Source: Marivivens sp. LCG002
GTDB taxonomy: Bacteria > Pseudomonadota > Alphaproteobacteria > Rhodobacterales > Rhodobacteraceae
Assembly: GCF_030264275.1 (NCBI RefSeq)
Contig: NZ_CP127165.1
Span: 732,001-796,000, forward strand
Direction of reading: 5' to 3'
Length of the DNA stretch: 64,000 nt
A program made the translations under genes and the position numbers. Within the stretch, counting starts at the first letter, position 1; every line of letters starts with the position of its first letter. Positions 52,226 to 61,398 of this stretch are shown in pieces. The notes under the pieces were generated by a model, which worked only from the letters and a program-made list of their open reading frames with translations, did no database searches and had not been told where the DNA came from.

Positions 52226-53242
52226 ATGACCGTCCCCTTCAAAACGCTGGAAGAGTTCCGCAAACTTGTCGCAACGGGGCGTCAGCCTGATCAAGCCGCC
52301 ATCAATGCCGCTGCCGATCGCAACGGCCAATTGACCAAGCCTCCGGGGGCTTTGGGGCGACTTGAGGATCTTGCGATATGGTATGCCGGATGGCGCGGGA
52401 CAGGGCGTCCGCTTCTCGAAAAGCCGCAGGTCATCGTGTTTGCGGGAAACCACGGTGTTTGCGCACGCGGTGTCTCGGCTTTCCCGCCTGAAGTCACCGT
52501 TCAAATGGTGGCAAACTTCGAACATGGCGGCGCAGCGATCAACCAACTGTCAAAAGCCTTTGGCGCCGAGATGTCGGTTGTCTCACTCGATCTCGACCGT
52601 CCGACCGCCGATTTCACCGTTGCCCCTGCAATGACCGAGGAAGAGCTTGTGTCGGCTCTGGCCGCAGGCTGGGCCGCTGTGAACCCCGAGGCCGATCTTT
52701 TGGTGACGGGGGAGATGGGCATCGGGAACACGACCCCCGCCGCCGCAATCTCGGCCGCTCTTTTCGGCGGCGAGGCAGGCGAGTGGACAGGTCGCGGCAC
52801 AGGCGTGGACGATGCGGGACTTGATCGCAAGACATCTGCGGTGCGCGACGGCCTTGCGCTGCATGCGGCGCTACTTGCCGATCCGCTTCAGGTGCTTCGC
52901 GCCTTGGGCGGTCGCGAGCTTGCCGCAATGGCAGGGGCGATTGCCGCTGCGCGTGCGCACAGCATTCCCGTGATCCTTGACGGCTTTATCTGCTGCGCTT
53001 CTGCGGCCGTCCTCGCAAAGATTGCCGAAGGTGCACTCGACCACGCTGTCGCAGGCCACCAGAGCGCCGAAGGTGCACATGCCAAGCTCCTCGCACGTCT
53101 CGGCAAAGAGCCGCTGCTTTCGCTCGGTCTCCGTCTTGGCGAAGGGTCGGGCGCGGCTCTGGCCATCGGCGTGCTCAAAGGCGCGATTGCCTGTCATTCG
53201 GGCATGGTGACCTTTGCCGAAGCAGGCGTCAGCGAAGGCTGA
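52226..53242 (+). CDS. cobT: Nicotinate-nucleotide--dimethylbenzimidazole phosphoribosyltransferase
   Basis: CobT makes alpha-ribazole phosphate, the precursor for the CobS reaction. The 338-residue protein has [44 protein letters not shown] and a C-terminal [12 protein letters not shown] whose glutamate is the catalytic base. GAGGAG precedes ATG 52226. In some naming schemes this is cobU; the sequence fits the CobT phosphoribosyltransferase and not the cobaltochelatase subunit of the same name. The stop abuts the antiporter stop as TGATCA. Confidence 0.95.
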   Translation: MTVPFKTLEEFRKLVATGRQPDQAAINAAADRNGQLTKPPGALGRLEDLAIWYAGWRGTGRPLLEKPQVIVFAGNHGVCARGVSAFPPEVTVQMVANFEHGGAAINQLSKAFGAEMSVVSLDLDRPTADFTVAPAMTEEELVSALAAGWAAVNPEADLLVTGEMGIGNTTPAAAISAALFGGEAGEWTGRGTGVDDAGLDRKTSAVRDGLALHAALLADPLQVLRALGGRELAAMAGAIAAARAHSIPVILDGFICCASAAVLAKIAEGALDHAVAGHQSAEGAHAKLLARLGKEPLLSLGLRLGEGSGAALAIGVLKGAIACHSGMVTFAEAGVSEG

Positions 53243-55174
53243 TCACTCCTCAGGGTTCAGGGCGCTGTCCTTGCGGCGGCGCCCACCCGAAAACGGGCGG
53301 TTCTCGAGCGCCTTTTTCGCTTCGTCCTTCGAGGTGAGCGAAAGCTCCAGATCGGAATTCAGCTCCTTCGCCTTGGCGATATAGTCTTCGTTCTGGTCCT
53401 GACTGATGCCCGGTTTCCAAAGCTGGGCGAGTTCCTTCATCGCGGCGCGGTCGTGTTGATAGAACTGGGTCTCTGCAACCGCAGCTTCGTATTCGCTTAG
53501 GCCGAGGTTTTCGAGCGCATAGCGTCCCGCACGAAGCGAGCTGTCGAAGACCTCGCGCACGATGTCGTTCGCACCCGCTGCATAAAGCTCGTAGACATGG
53601 CCGCGATCGCGCGCGCGGGCGACGATGTGGATGTCTGGGCGGACTTTGCGGACATAGGCCACAAGCTTGGTCGCCTTGTCTCGGCCATCCACCGCAATCA
53701 CCATGACTTTGGCATTGTCGATACCCGCAGCCTTGAGAAGGTCGGGGCGTGCAGGATCGCCGAAGAACCCCTTGAAGCCGAATTTGCGCATCGTCTGCAC
53801 GGTTTCAAGATTGGAGTCGAGCACCACGGTCGAGAACCCCGCGCTCTGGATCAAACGGTTCACGATCTGACCGAAGCGGCCGATCCCCGCGATAATCACG
53901 GTGCCGGTTTCGTTGATCTCGTCGCTCGCGGTATCGGTTTCGGGCGATTTGAGATGTTTGATGCGGAATTCATAAAGAATGAAAAGCAGTGGGGTGATGA
54001 GCATCGAGAGCGCGATGATCAACAAGAGCCGTTGACCCAGAGCCTCGGTCAAAACGCCTGTAGCCAGAGAAAACGAGATCAGGACAAAGCCGAATTCCCC
54101 CGCTTGGGACAGCCCGAGCGTAAAAAGCCAGCGATCCCGCGGCGCAAGTTTCCAGATGCGGGCGAGGGCGTAGAGAATGCCGCCCTTCACAACGATCAGC
54201 AAAAGCGTCAGCCCGAGGATGTCGAGCGGTTCACGGAAAAACGCTGTGAAGTTGAACCCAGCTCCGACCGTGATGAAAAAGAGGCCGAGCAAGAGGCCCT
54301 TGAACGGCTCAAGGTCGCTTTCAAGCTCGTGGCGGAATTCCGAGTTGGCCAGCACCACACCCGCGAGGAACGTCCCGAGCGCGGGCGAGAGACCGACAAG
54401 GTTCATCAAAACGGCAATCGACACCACCATCAAAAGCGCGAGCGCCGTATACATCTCGCGCAGTTTTGCGTGGTGGATATAGCGAAAGACGGGCCGCGTC
54501 AGGTAGACCCCGGCAAGCACGATCACGCCCACCGCGCCAAAGGTGACGAGCGTCACGCCCCATGCAGGCAGCCCCTCGACGATCGAGAGGCCATGGTGCC
54601 CCGCGTCCGTCGCATCAATCGCCCGCTTGACCGATCCGTCGGGGGCAAGCGTGACGGTCGAGCTGACCGCAAGAAGCGGGAGAAAGGCGAGCATCGGGAT
54701 AACGGCAATGTCTTGGGTCAGGAGCACCGAAAAAACATTGCGCCCGCCCGCTGTTTGGATGAGCCCCTTTTCCGAAAGGGATTGCAGCACGATTGCGGTC
54801 GAGCTGAGCGAGAGGATAAGGCCGACGGCAATCGAGGTTTGCCACGTCTCGTCCATGAGATAGGCCGCCGCCATCAGCACCATCGCCGTGAGCGTCACCT
54901 GAACGCCGCCCATCCCGAGAAGTCGGGTCCGCATTTGCCACAATGTCTTTGGGTCAAGCTCGAGACCGATGAGAAAGAGCATCATTACCACGCCGAATTC
55001 GGCAAAATGCTGGAGATCTTGGGTCTCGCTTCCCACAAGTCCCGTCAGCGGGCCGATAACGACTCCCGCCAAGAGATAGCCCAGCACCGAGCCAAGTCCG
55101 AGACGCGCGGCCAGAGGCACTGCGATGACCGCCGCGCCGAGATATATTGTGGCCTGAAAGAGAAAGGATTCCAT
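53243..55174 (-). CDS. Monovalent cation:proton antiporter, CPA2/Kef type
   Basis: The 643-residue protein has about twelve helices in the first 385 residues (LGLGSVLGYLLAGVVIGP and LSPALGTFLAGVVLANSEFRHELE are CPA2 landmarks) followed by an RCK/TrkA-N domain from about residue 410 (IAGIGRFGQIVNRLIQSAGF) that binds nucleotides. It resembles KefB/KefC potassium efflux systems, often gated by glutathione adducts, and gor is in the same window, though no KefF/KefG ancillary protein is. The C-terminal 60 residues are polar. The ribosome-binding site before ATG 55174 is weak. Confidence 0.92.
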   Translation of the reverse strand: MESFLFQATIYLGAAVIAVPLAARLGLGSVLGYLLAGVVIGPLTGLVGSETQDLQHFAEFGVVMMLFLIGLELDPKTLWQMRTRLLGMGGVQVTLTAMVLMAAAYLMDETWQTSIAVGLILSLSSTAIVLQSLSEKGLIQTAGGRNVFSVLLTQDIAVIPMLAFLPLLAVSSTVTLAPDGSVKRAIDATDAGHHGLSIVEGLPAWGVTLVTFGAVGVIVLAGVYLTRPVFRYIHHAKLREMYTALALLMVVSIAVLMNLVGLSPALGTFLAGVVLANSEFRHELESDLEPFKGLLLGLFFITVGAGFNFTAFFREPLDILGLTLLLIVVKGGILYALARIWKLAPRDRWLFTLGLSQAGEFGFVLISFSLATGVLTEALGQRLLLIIALSMLITPLLFILYEFRIKHLKSPETDTASDEINETGTVIIAGIGRFGQIVNRLIQSAGFSTVVLDSNLETVQTMRKFGFKGFFGDPARPDLLKAAGIDNAKVMVIAVDGRDKATKLVAYVRKVRPDIHIVARARDRGHVYELYAAGANDIVREVFDSSLRAGRYALENLGLSEYEAAVAETQFYQHDRAAMKELAQLWKPGISQDQNEDYIAKAKELNSDLELSLTSKDEAKKALENRPFSGGRRRKDSALNPEE

Positions 55175-55286
55175 AACTTTGGTATCGCTGAACTGCCCTG
55201 ATGGTTCAACGCAGTTACAGAGGATTCCGTTTCAATTTCTTGAAACAATATCGCTGTTTTTGAAAGAAGGCGGAGTTTACCTGCCG

Positions 55287-57824
55287 CTAGGGCATCTGGA
55301 GCGAATAGGTGCGCCCGTTCTTGACGTAATTCAGCGCATTTTCCCCGATGGCCGTTACCTGTCCGCCATCTATTCCATCGCCGACGCCGACGCGGAGAAA
55401 CCGCCCGTTGCTCATCCGCACGATTGCAGTGCGACGGTTGGAGGTGCCCGAGACGCCGATCAAATTCATTTCGCGCAGGTTGATCGCGCCGTTTTGCGTG
55501 GCGGCCGAAGCGACGCTGCGCGGGCTGGGGCCCGATGGGCTGACCACCGCGGCGGGCTCTACGGCGACGGCGGGGACGCTGCGGGCGGCTTGGACGATGT
55601 TGGCAAAGTTGCGGGGGCGGGTATCGGGACGCACAGAAGAGGCGACAGCGGCGTTCGTCGGATTATTAAGACTGCTCGGCGGCGGCGCCGAAGTGGCGAT
55701 CGCGGCAGCGATAGCGGCGACATCAGACGTGGGAGCTGCCGCAAGTGCGCTCGCCACCGCTTCATCTACGATCGGGTCAGGTTCGGTGACAGGCGGCGGC
55801 GCAAGCCCCTCGGGACGCAGTCGCGGACGCAGGGACGCCAATTCGTCATTTGTGAACCCGCCGAGCGCCTCGCGTTCGATTTTTTCGGCAAGCGTGTCGG
55901 GACGTTCTTTGGGCCTGAAGCCTGCAAGGGGATCATTTGCCTCGACCTCGGTCTGGGCTGTGGTCGCGTCGGGCTCGGGAAGGGCGGGGCGGAGAGGCGG
56001 GATCACATCGGGCTTGCGAGCATAAACCATCACGCCGTCGGGCATCACGGTGCCTTCGGGGGTCGCAAGGATGAATCCGTTCTCGTCACGCGGAAAAACG
56101 GTGCCGGGGGCAGGGGGATTGCTGGGCGCGAGCATCGGTCGGTCGCCCGCAAAGGTCACGGGAAGCGCAATCGCATCGGTTCCGATCGTGACGGGATCGA
56201 TCGCGGGGATAATCACATCGTCCGAGGTTTCGGTGCGGGGCACATAGGCCATGCGCGGGGCGCGCAACCAAACGCCCGTCGCTGCATAAATGCGCTCGGC
56301 CTCGGCGGGCGACATCGGAGTGCCCATCTCTTTCGCCTGCTCTTCCTCGGACGTGGCAAGCTCGTCTTGTGTAGTGTCAGCCGCCGCCCTACCGTCTTCG
56401 GCCATATCGGCAGCGGCTGTCGCAATGTCGAACTCTTCCTCTTCTGACATCTCGGGAAGCGGAAGAACCTCGGTTTCCTGCGCGAATTGGGTGGTCGCGC
56501 TTTCGCCTCGGAACCAACGCGCAAGCGTATCATCCGAATACGAGGCCCAGGCCGCCACGGCAGCAAGAAAGAGGAGCAAGAGAACGGTAAGGATCAGCGC
56601 GAGGTAACGCGGGCGTCCGCGTTGATGCTTGCGCGCGCCAAAAATCGTGAGCTGCTCGACCTCGGCCTCGATTTTCTCGACCTCGGGCTTCGCCTTGCGC
56701 TTCGGCTTTGCGCGCGTGACAAACCCCGTTAGCAGGCCGCGTAGATCCACTTTGGGAAGCGAAGGCAGCTTGACCGACGGAGCGCGCGTTTCGGCCAAAG
56801 GTGCGGTCGGCGTTGCGACACGCGGCGCTTCGAGTTTGGGAGCGGGGCCTTCGGTCGTCTCGCGCGGGACCGCAAGCTGCGGCGCTGCGGCACTCTTTGG
56901 GGCAGGCTCGACGCTGGGTGCGGGCGCGGCGCTGCGCGAACGGCTCGCAAAGGTAGGCTCGATCCGCCCGTCGACCTGCGTCGGCGCGGGCCGCGCGGTC
57001 AGCGGCGGCATCTTGATGGCTTCGGTCGCTACCGTGCTCGGCTTGGCACGACTGCTGAACACGACCTGTGGCTCGGGCTCCGCATCAAGCGGTGTGGCGG
57101 GAGCGGGCGAGGGGTCACTGGTCTCGTCAAACTGGGGAAAGAGATCACCCTGAAGGATGTCCTCTTCGATTTGCGGCGCAAGCCCATCGGGCGCGACGTC
57201 CACCGCGAGCGGTTCGGTCGGCTCTACAGCAGGCTGGGCATCCGCTGCCTGCGGTTCCGCCAAAGGCTCTGGGTCCGAAGGCTTGGGCATATGCGCGCGG
57301 CCGATGATCCTGACCGCGTCTGCGTCGCGCTCGACCAGTGTCTCGCCCAGCTCCGAAGCCATCGCCGTCATCCCGAAAAACGGCTCGCCGACAAAGGAAA
57401 ATTCCTCGGGGATCGCTGCAAAGCACACAGGATTGAAATGGAAGCTCTTGGCGAAACTCTCGGCTTCTTCCATGGTCTCCTTTGCGACCGCCGCGACATA
57501 GGTCCGGCCCCCGCCCTTGGAGTGGTCATAGCTCAGCTCGTCAAGTGCATAGGGCGTCGTCCCATCCAGAGCCGCTTCGATGTCCGCAGCCTCTGCGCGG
57601 GTGCCGTCCAGCGCAAAATATTTGATCTGATCATTCGGTAAAAGGATCTTGCTCCTGATTCCGCCCGGTTCCAGAGCAAGCGCCGTCTGCCTCAGCTGCG
57701 CAAGCTCCCCGCCCATATCCTCGGAATCAAGCGCCACCTCCCCCACAAGGTGCCATCCGCCTGTCACCCGATGCAAAAGCCGGATGCCCTCGACAGATAG
57801 AGAAAGCGCAAAATTAGGTTTCAT
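55287..57824 (-). CDS. Large inner-membrane protein resembling a GspL/PilM-like and PilP/GspC-like fusion
   Basis: The 845-residue protein has an N-terminal domain of about 180 residues (FALSLSVEGIRLLHRV, KILLPNDQIKYFAL, PYALDELSYDHS) that looks like the actin-like cytoplasmic domain of GspL/PilM. A Pro/Ala-rich linker and a basic stretch lead to one membrane helix near residues 407-430 (YLALILTVLLLLFLAAVAAW). The periplasmic part is long and Pro/Ala-rich, and the last 60 residues (MNLIGVSGTSNRRTAIVRM, LRVGVGDGIDGGQVTAIGEN) match the small beta-barrel of PilP/GspC. The set of domains suggests one protein doing several secretion or pilus inner-membrane jobs. No other secretion genes are adjacent. 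This is inference from motifs. Confidence 0.68.
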   Translation of the reverse strand: MKPNFALSLSVEGIRLLHRVTGGWHLVGEVALDSEDMGGELAQLRQTALALEPGGIRSKILLPNDQIKYFALDGTRAEAADIEAALDGTTPYALDELSYDHSKGGGRTYVAAVAKETMEEAESFAKSFHFNPVCFAAIPEEFSFVGEPFFGMTAMASELGETLVERDADAVRIIGRAHMPKPSDPEPLAEPQAADAQPAVEPTEPLAVDVAPDGLAPQIEEDILQGDLFPQFDETSDPSPAPATPLDAEPEPQVVFSSRAKPSTVATEAIKMPPLTARPAPTQVDGRIEPTFASRSRSAAPAPSVEPAPKSAAAPQLAVPRETTEGPAPKLEAPRVATPTAPLAETRAPSVKLPSLPKVDLRGLLTGFVTRAKPKRKAKPEVEKIEAEVEQLTIFGARKHQRGRPRYLALILTVLLLLFLAAVAAWASYSDDTLARWFRGESATTQFAQETEVLPLPEMSEEEEFDIATAAADMAEDGRAAADTTQDELATSEEEQAKEMGTPMSPAEAERIYAATGVWLRAPRMAYVPRTETSDDVIIPAIDPVTIGTDAIALPVTFAGDRPMLAPSNPPAPGTVFPRDENGFILATPEGTVMPDGVMVYARKPDVIPPLRPALPEPDATTAQTEVEANDPLAGFRPKERPDTLAEKIEREALGGFTNDELASLRPRLRPEGLAPPPVTEPDPIVDEAVASALAAAPTSDVAAIAAAIATSAPPPSSLNNPTNAAVASSVRPDTRPRNFANIVQAARSVPAVAVEPAAVVSPSGPSPRSVASAATQNGAINLREMNLIGVSGTSNRRTAIVRMSNGRFLRVGVGDGIDGGQVTAIGENALNYVKNGRTYSLQMP

Positions 57825-57981
57825 GTAATGGCTTTATCACTGTTTGGTCTGGGGCGAAATGTAACGGGCTTGCGCTTCGGGCGCTATAGCAACTTCCCGC
57901 CCATCGTCGTTTTGTGACTGGCGACAGGGCGCAGGGCCCCCCATGTTGGCACTATGGTTTTGCACAAATTCGGAGCCGCCC

Positions 57982-58677
57982 ATGCATTTCAGACATCTTC
58001 TTGCACTTGCCCTCGTCGCCTTTCCCCTCGCGTCTCAGGCCGAAACACTTCGTAGCATGTCCGTCTCGGGCACATCGGAAATGACGGTGGCCCCCGATCT
58101 CGCCACGCTGCGCCTCGGCGTGGAAAGCCGCAGTGACACAGCAGAAGCGGCACTTGAGGAGACCTCGCAAAAAGTCGAAGCGCTTTTGGCTCGCCTCACT
58201 GCAAACGGGATTGCGCCTGATCATATCCAAACCTCACAGCTTACGCTGAACCCTGTCTACACCTACGACAACGCTGGTTCCGAACCCCCGAGCCCCAGCG
58301 GTTACAGCGCCTCCAATATCGTCACGTTGACGACGACAGACCTTGAGGGCCTTGGCGCCCTGATCGCCCTTGCAAGTGAAGCAGGGGCCAACCGCATCGA
58401 GGGGCTGAGCTTCGATCTCGAAAACAAAACCGATATGCTGAACGAAGCGCGACGCGCCGCTGTGTCCGATGCCCGCGCTCGCGCGGGCCTCTATGCCGAA
58501 GCCGCCGATGTGCAACTCGGCCCGCTCCTCACCCTGTCCGAAAGCGGCACAGGCTATCAAATGCCGCCCGTGTATCTTCAGGCGATGGAAATGCGCGGCC
58601 TTGCCAAAGACGTTCCGATTTCGGGCGGGACGATCACCGTCAGCGCAACAATCGAGGCAACCTTCGCAATAGAGTGA
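57982..58677 (+). CDS. SIMPL domain (DUF541) periplasmic protein
   Basis: The 231-residue product starts at ATG 57982, seven bases after GGAG. A signal peptide (ALALVAFPLASQAE) is followed by the SIMPL/DUF541 domain: VSGTSEMTVAPDLATLRLGVE, a helix with EALLARLTANGI, IQTSQLTLNPVY and the C-terminal TITVSATIEATFAIE. Proteins of the family (E. coli YggE, BP26) form periplasmic ring oligomers; a protective role against oxidative stress is suggested for YggE. The next gene converges and the gap holds a repeat element. Confidence 0.9.
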   Translation: MHFRHLLALALVAFPLASQAETLRSMSVSGTSEMTVAPDLATLRLGVESRSDTAEAALEETSQKVEALLARLTANGIAPDHIQTSQLTLNPVYTYDNAGSEPPSPSGYSASNIVTLTTTDLEGLGALIALASEAGANRIEGLSFDLENKTDMLNEARRAAVSDARARAGLYAEAADVQLGPLLTLSESGTGYQMPPVYLQAMEMRGLAKDVPISGGTITVSATIEATFAIE

Positions 58678-58683
58678 GGCCCA

Positions 58684-58750
58684 TTGCCTTTGTGCCCCAA
58701 ATATCCCGGGGGACGGCTGCCGAAGGCAGACGGGGGGGCAGAGCCCCCTG
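58684..58750. repeat. Intergenic repeat, copy 1, at a convergent junction
   Basis: The stretch runs from TTGCCTTTGTGCC through AAATATCCCGGGG to GGGGCAGAGCCCC. It shares these blocks, in the same order on the opposite strand, with 61828-61896. Inside are two hairpins: CTGCC-GAA-GGCAG and GGGGC-AGA-GCCCC. It fills the gap between two converging stop codons, so a terminator role is likely. Confidence 0.7.
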
Positions 58751-58751
58751 T

Positions 58752-59753
58752 CTAGCGCATCCAGAAGCCTTCGGCTTTGAGGATATTGCGGATTTTCTGC
58801 TCGCGCGGCGGCAGATTGTTCCGGTCAAAAAGCGCGCGCACTTTTTCCCCGCGTCCTTGATAGATCATCCGTTTGATCGGCTCATATTCCTTGAGCACCT
58901 TCTTGAGCCTATTGGGGGCGCTGATCGCTTCGAGTACCTCGACGGCCCTGTCGCTTTCGCGGGCATAAAGCAGGGGGAACATGCGGTAATGACAGCTGAC
59001 ATCTCCATCAAGCCCGTCAAGTTCGGCGCCGGGACGTCCGCCGCCCAAGGCATGGATCACAAGGGGAAGCGCCACCTGATCCAGCCAAGGATCAAGCGGT
59101 TGGATCACCATCTCGGGTGTCGGAGCTTTGCGAATCTCGGTCGCGAACCTGAAAAAGGTCTCGCCAAAGCGTTTCGGGTCGCTTCCATAGAACCAACCCG
59201 CGTTGAAATAGAGATAGCGCTCCCAATATTCGTCAGGTTTACCCAAATCGAGCGAACTTTCGAAGTCGAGCCCGAATTTTTCGTAAAGGGATTTCCAGAT
59301 CGCCGTATAGCCCGGCCAATAAAGCTCTTCGACGGGCCAAGTGCCTTCACGCCGCATCGAGGCCGAGGGGCGCGACCAGTCGAAACCGACTTTGTCGATT
59401 TCGCCGGTGATCAGGGTGTCGCTGTCGAAAAACACGAAAGGCTCTCCCTCGGGCAGCGCTGCAAGACATTCGATCTTGTTGCCATAGGGGTAGGCTTGCC
59501 CGAAGGCTTTGCTTTCGAAAGATAGGATTTCCGCACCGAGTTCGATCAACTCGTCCTTGATGGCTTTGTCCATCGCGATCGGTTTGGGCCACAAGGGGCC
59601 CTGTTTGGGTTCGGCGACGATCATTCGGCCTTTGAAATCGGGAGACGAATGTCTGAGCGAGGCCACAAACAGGAGCGCTTCATATTGAAGTCGCCCTTTG
59701 TGCCCGATGATAACGATATTGAAACTCTGATCCGCTTTGGATTTTGTAGACAT
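58752..59753 (-). CDS. Putative glycosyltransferase
   Basis: The 333-residue cytosolic protein is not firmly recognised. FNIVIIGHKGRLQYEALLFVASLRH at the N-terminus (in parts: NIVIIGHKG, EALLFVASL) and EPFVFFDSDTLITGEI near residue 110 resemble the nucleotide-sugar and DxD metal site of GT-A fold glycosyltransferases. YFNAGWFYGSD near residue 182 also fits that fold. The C-terminal 60 residues are basic. GGAG lies before ATG 59753. The acceptor is unknown. Confidence 0.6.
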   Translation of the reverse strand: MSTKSKADQSFNIVIIGHKGRLQYEALLFVASLRHSSPDFKGRMIVAEPKQGPLWPKPIAMDKAIKDELIELGAEILSFESKAFGQAYPYGNKIECLAALPEGEPFVFFDSDTLITGEIDKVGFDWSRPSASMRREGTWPVEELYWPGYTAIWKSLYEKFGLDFESSLDLGKPDEYWERYLYFNAGWFYGSDPKRFGETFFRFATEIRKAPTPEMVIQPLDPWLDQVALPLVIHALGGGRPGAELDGLDGDVSCHYRMFPLLYARESDRAVEVLEAISAPNRLKKVLKEYEPIKRMIYQGRGEKVRALFDRNNLPPREQKIRNILKAEGFWMR

Positions 59754-59894
59754 GCTCCGTCTTGCGCCCCATTCGATGCCCCGTCCGATCTTTTCGATCT
59801 TTGGGCAACTATAGGCGGTAGCGGGTCAAATCAAAAGACGCCTTCGGCACACGCGCCGCATCGTTTGAAACTTGACCACCATGTCGGAAGGAGA

Positions 59895-59978
59895 TGGTGG
59901 GCGACCCTGGAATCGAACCAGGCGTGGGTCTCCCCGGCGGAGTTACAGTCCGCTGCCGCACCTTGCAGCTCGTCGCCC
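59895..59978 (-). tRNA. tRNA-Tyr (GTA)
   Basis: On the minus strand the 84-base cloverleaf begins at 59978 with acceptor GGGCGAC, pairing with GTCGCCC (59899-59905 on the plus strand), discriminator A and encoded CCA (59895-59897). The anticodon GTA is at 59944-59946. A long class II variable arm (CCGGGGAGACCCACG region) and T loop TTCGATTC confirm a tyrosine tRNA. Confidence 0.95.
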
Positions 59979-60009
59979 GAAACAGTGCATTGCTCTGTTT
60001 GCGAGGCGC

Positions 60010-60038
60010 TGAATATGCGCGGCAGCGATGGCCGTCAA
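60010..60038 (-). promoter_or_regulatory. Sigma-70 promoter of tRNA-Tyr
   Basis: On the minus strand TTGACG (60033-60038) and TATTCA (60010-60015) are separated by 17 bases, 32 bases before the tRNA. Confidence 0.75.
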
Positions 60039-60126
60039 CAGGAAAATCCCAATCTTTTGCATCTGCTTGTGACTTGCGTTGAAAAGCGGCTCGGCGCATT
60101 GAGGGAATGTCAAAGCGGAGAGAGCG

Positions 60127-60906
60127 ATGAAAAAGCCAAAGTGGGTTATCGAAAAGGAACAAAGCAAGCGTGCGGCCGAACAGGAAACTGTATGGCTCTT
60201 CGGGTTGCATGCGGTGCGGGACGCATTGTTGAACCCCGCGCGCAAGAAATTGCGCCTTGTCGTCACGGTAAATGCCCAAGCCAAGCTGGCCGATGCGATT
60301 GCCGAATCCGGCATGCCCGTTGAGATTTCCGATCCAAGAAAATTTGCTGCCCCCGTGCCCGAAGATTCGGTCCATCAGGGCGCAGCGCTCGAAGTGAAAC
60401 CGCTCGACTGGGGATCGCTCAAGGATATCGCGCTGGCCGATGGCCCGATGCCGCAGCGGATCGTGATGCTCGACCGCGTCACCGACCCGCATAACGTCGG
60501 AGCGATTCTCCGCTCGGCCGAGGTGTTCGGCGCCCGCGCGGTTGTGGGGGTCCAACGCCATTCGGCGCCCGAGACGGGTGCGCTTGCCAAAACCGCCAGC
60601 GGCGCGCTCGAGCGCCAGCCCTATGTGCGGGTGCGCAATCTGGCCGATGCGATGATCGAGCTCAAGGAGCTCGGGTTCATCATTCTGGGGCTCGACGGAG
60701 AGGCCGACACGACCATCGAAGCGGCGCTTGCGGGCAAATTCGACCGTCCTGTCGCACTTGTGATGGGTGCAGAAGGTCCGGGTTTGCGCGAAAAAACCAA
60801 GGAAACCTGTGATTTTCTGGTGAAAATCGACGCAGCGGGCGGATTTGGCTCTCTCAACGTCTCCAACGCGGCCGCAGTCGCCCTATATGCAAGTAAAGGA
60901 CGCTGA
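60127..60906 (+). CDS. rlmB: 23S rRNA 2-prime-O-ribose methyltransferase, RlmB type (SpoU family)
   Basis: The 259-residue SpoU enzyme methylates a ribose in 23S rRNA (G2251 in E. coli). An N-terminal substrate-binding domain (LFGLHAVRDALLNPARK) is followed by the knotted methyltransferase domain with LDRVTDPHNVGAILRSAEVFG (motif 1, catalytic Asn and Arg), GAEGPGLR (motif 2) and SLNVSNAAAVALY (motif 3). GGAGAGAG precedes the ATG. Another SpoU member is possible, but length and motifs fit RlmB. Confidence 0.93.
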   Translation: MKKPKWVIEKEQSKRAAEQETVWLFGLHAVRDALLNPARKKLRLVVTVNAQAKLADAIAESGMPVEISDPRKFAAPVPEDSVHQGAALEVKPLDWGSLKDIALADGPMPQRIVMLDRVTDPHNVGAILRSAEVFGARAVVGVQRHSAPETGALAKTASGALERQPYVRVRNLADAMIELKELGFIILGLDGEADTTIEAALAGKFDRPVALVMGAEGPGLREKTKETCDFLVKIDAAGGFGSLNVSNAAAVALYASKGR

Positions 60907-60918
60907 ACCGGAGGGCCT

Positions 60919-61221
60919 ATGTCGGAGGCGCGCATCGCTACCTGTTGTTATTGCGGCACCCGTGCCGCATTCGAGATGTCATACGGCGGGCGACATGAGC
61001 TTGTTTGCACATCCTGTGGCGCGCCGCTCTCCAAGATCGAAGCTGCGATGAAGTCCTCTCCCTCGGCGCGGGCTCCGCAGCCCGATGCCAAGCCGCGCGA
61101 CTTTGATGTTGCGGAACTGGCCGAGGCGTTTCTGGGCGGCAAATCGAAGAAGAAAAAGAAATCCAAATCCAAAAAAGCGGTGAAGGGTCTATTCGATTTC
61201 ATCGAGGATATTTTCGACTAA
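60919..61221 (+). CDS. Zinc-ribbon protein with lysine-rich tail, unknown function
   Basis: The 100-residue protein has an N-terminal zinc ribbon (CCYCGTRAAFEM ... LVCTSCGAPL, two CxxC knuckles), a flexible middle, a short helix (DVAELAEAFLGG), a lysine/serine run (KSKKKKKSKSKK) and an acidic tail. GGAGG precedes the ATG. It follows rlmB by 12 bases on the same strand. The lysine run suggests RNA or phospholipid contact; no function is assigned. Confidence 0.72.
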   Translation: MSEARIATCCYCGTRAAFEMSYGGRHELVCTSCGAPLSKIEAAMKSSPSARAPQPDAKPRDFDVAELAEAFLGGKSKKKKKSKSKKAVKGLFDFIEDIFD

Positions 61222-61398
61222 GGATTCTTCCCCGCGCTTAAAGCTCTGTTCACGAATTGCTGAGAGGGTCTTTTGTGTCAGGATGTCCAGCATAGATAAC
61301 TGATAGGCAGTGAACCGGAACTTTCACTGTTTACCTACTGTCCCTCGTTCCATACCTTACGCCCGGGCCCTGTCTCGGGCGTTTTTTTGAGGATCACC
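61222..61398 (+). ncRNA. Candidate leader RNA or small RNA with intrinsic terminator
   Basis: A promoter-like pair TTGTGT (61273-61278) and GATAAC (61295-61300) is 16 bases apart. It is followed by a hairpin, CAGTGAA with TTCACTG (about 61308-61329), a single-stranded stretch rich in C and T, and a terminator at 61359-61388. The predicted transcript is about 80 bases. Because the T-run directly meets the Shine-Dalgarno of the CoA-binding gene, it may act as an attenuator for that gene, or be a separate small RNA. Confidence 0.45.
61359..61388 (+). terminator. Intrinsic terminator directly before the CoA-binding protein gene
   Basis: CGCCCG (61360-61365) and CGGGCG (61376-61381) pair around a ten-base loop and are followed by seven Ts (61382-61388). 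The downstream GAGGA starts at the next base and the ATG is at 61399. Confidence 0.9.

Noticed and set aside
61222-61300. SAM-II or other known riboswitch before the CoA-binding protein
   Set aside because: The stem and loop bases of SAM-II and SAM/SAH types could not be matched; the region is reported as an unassigned leader.
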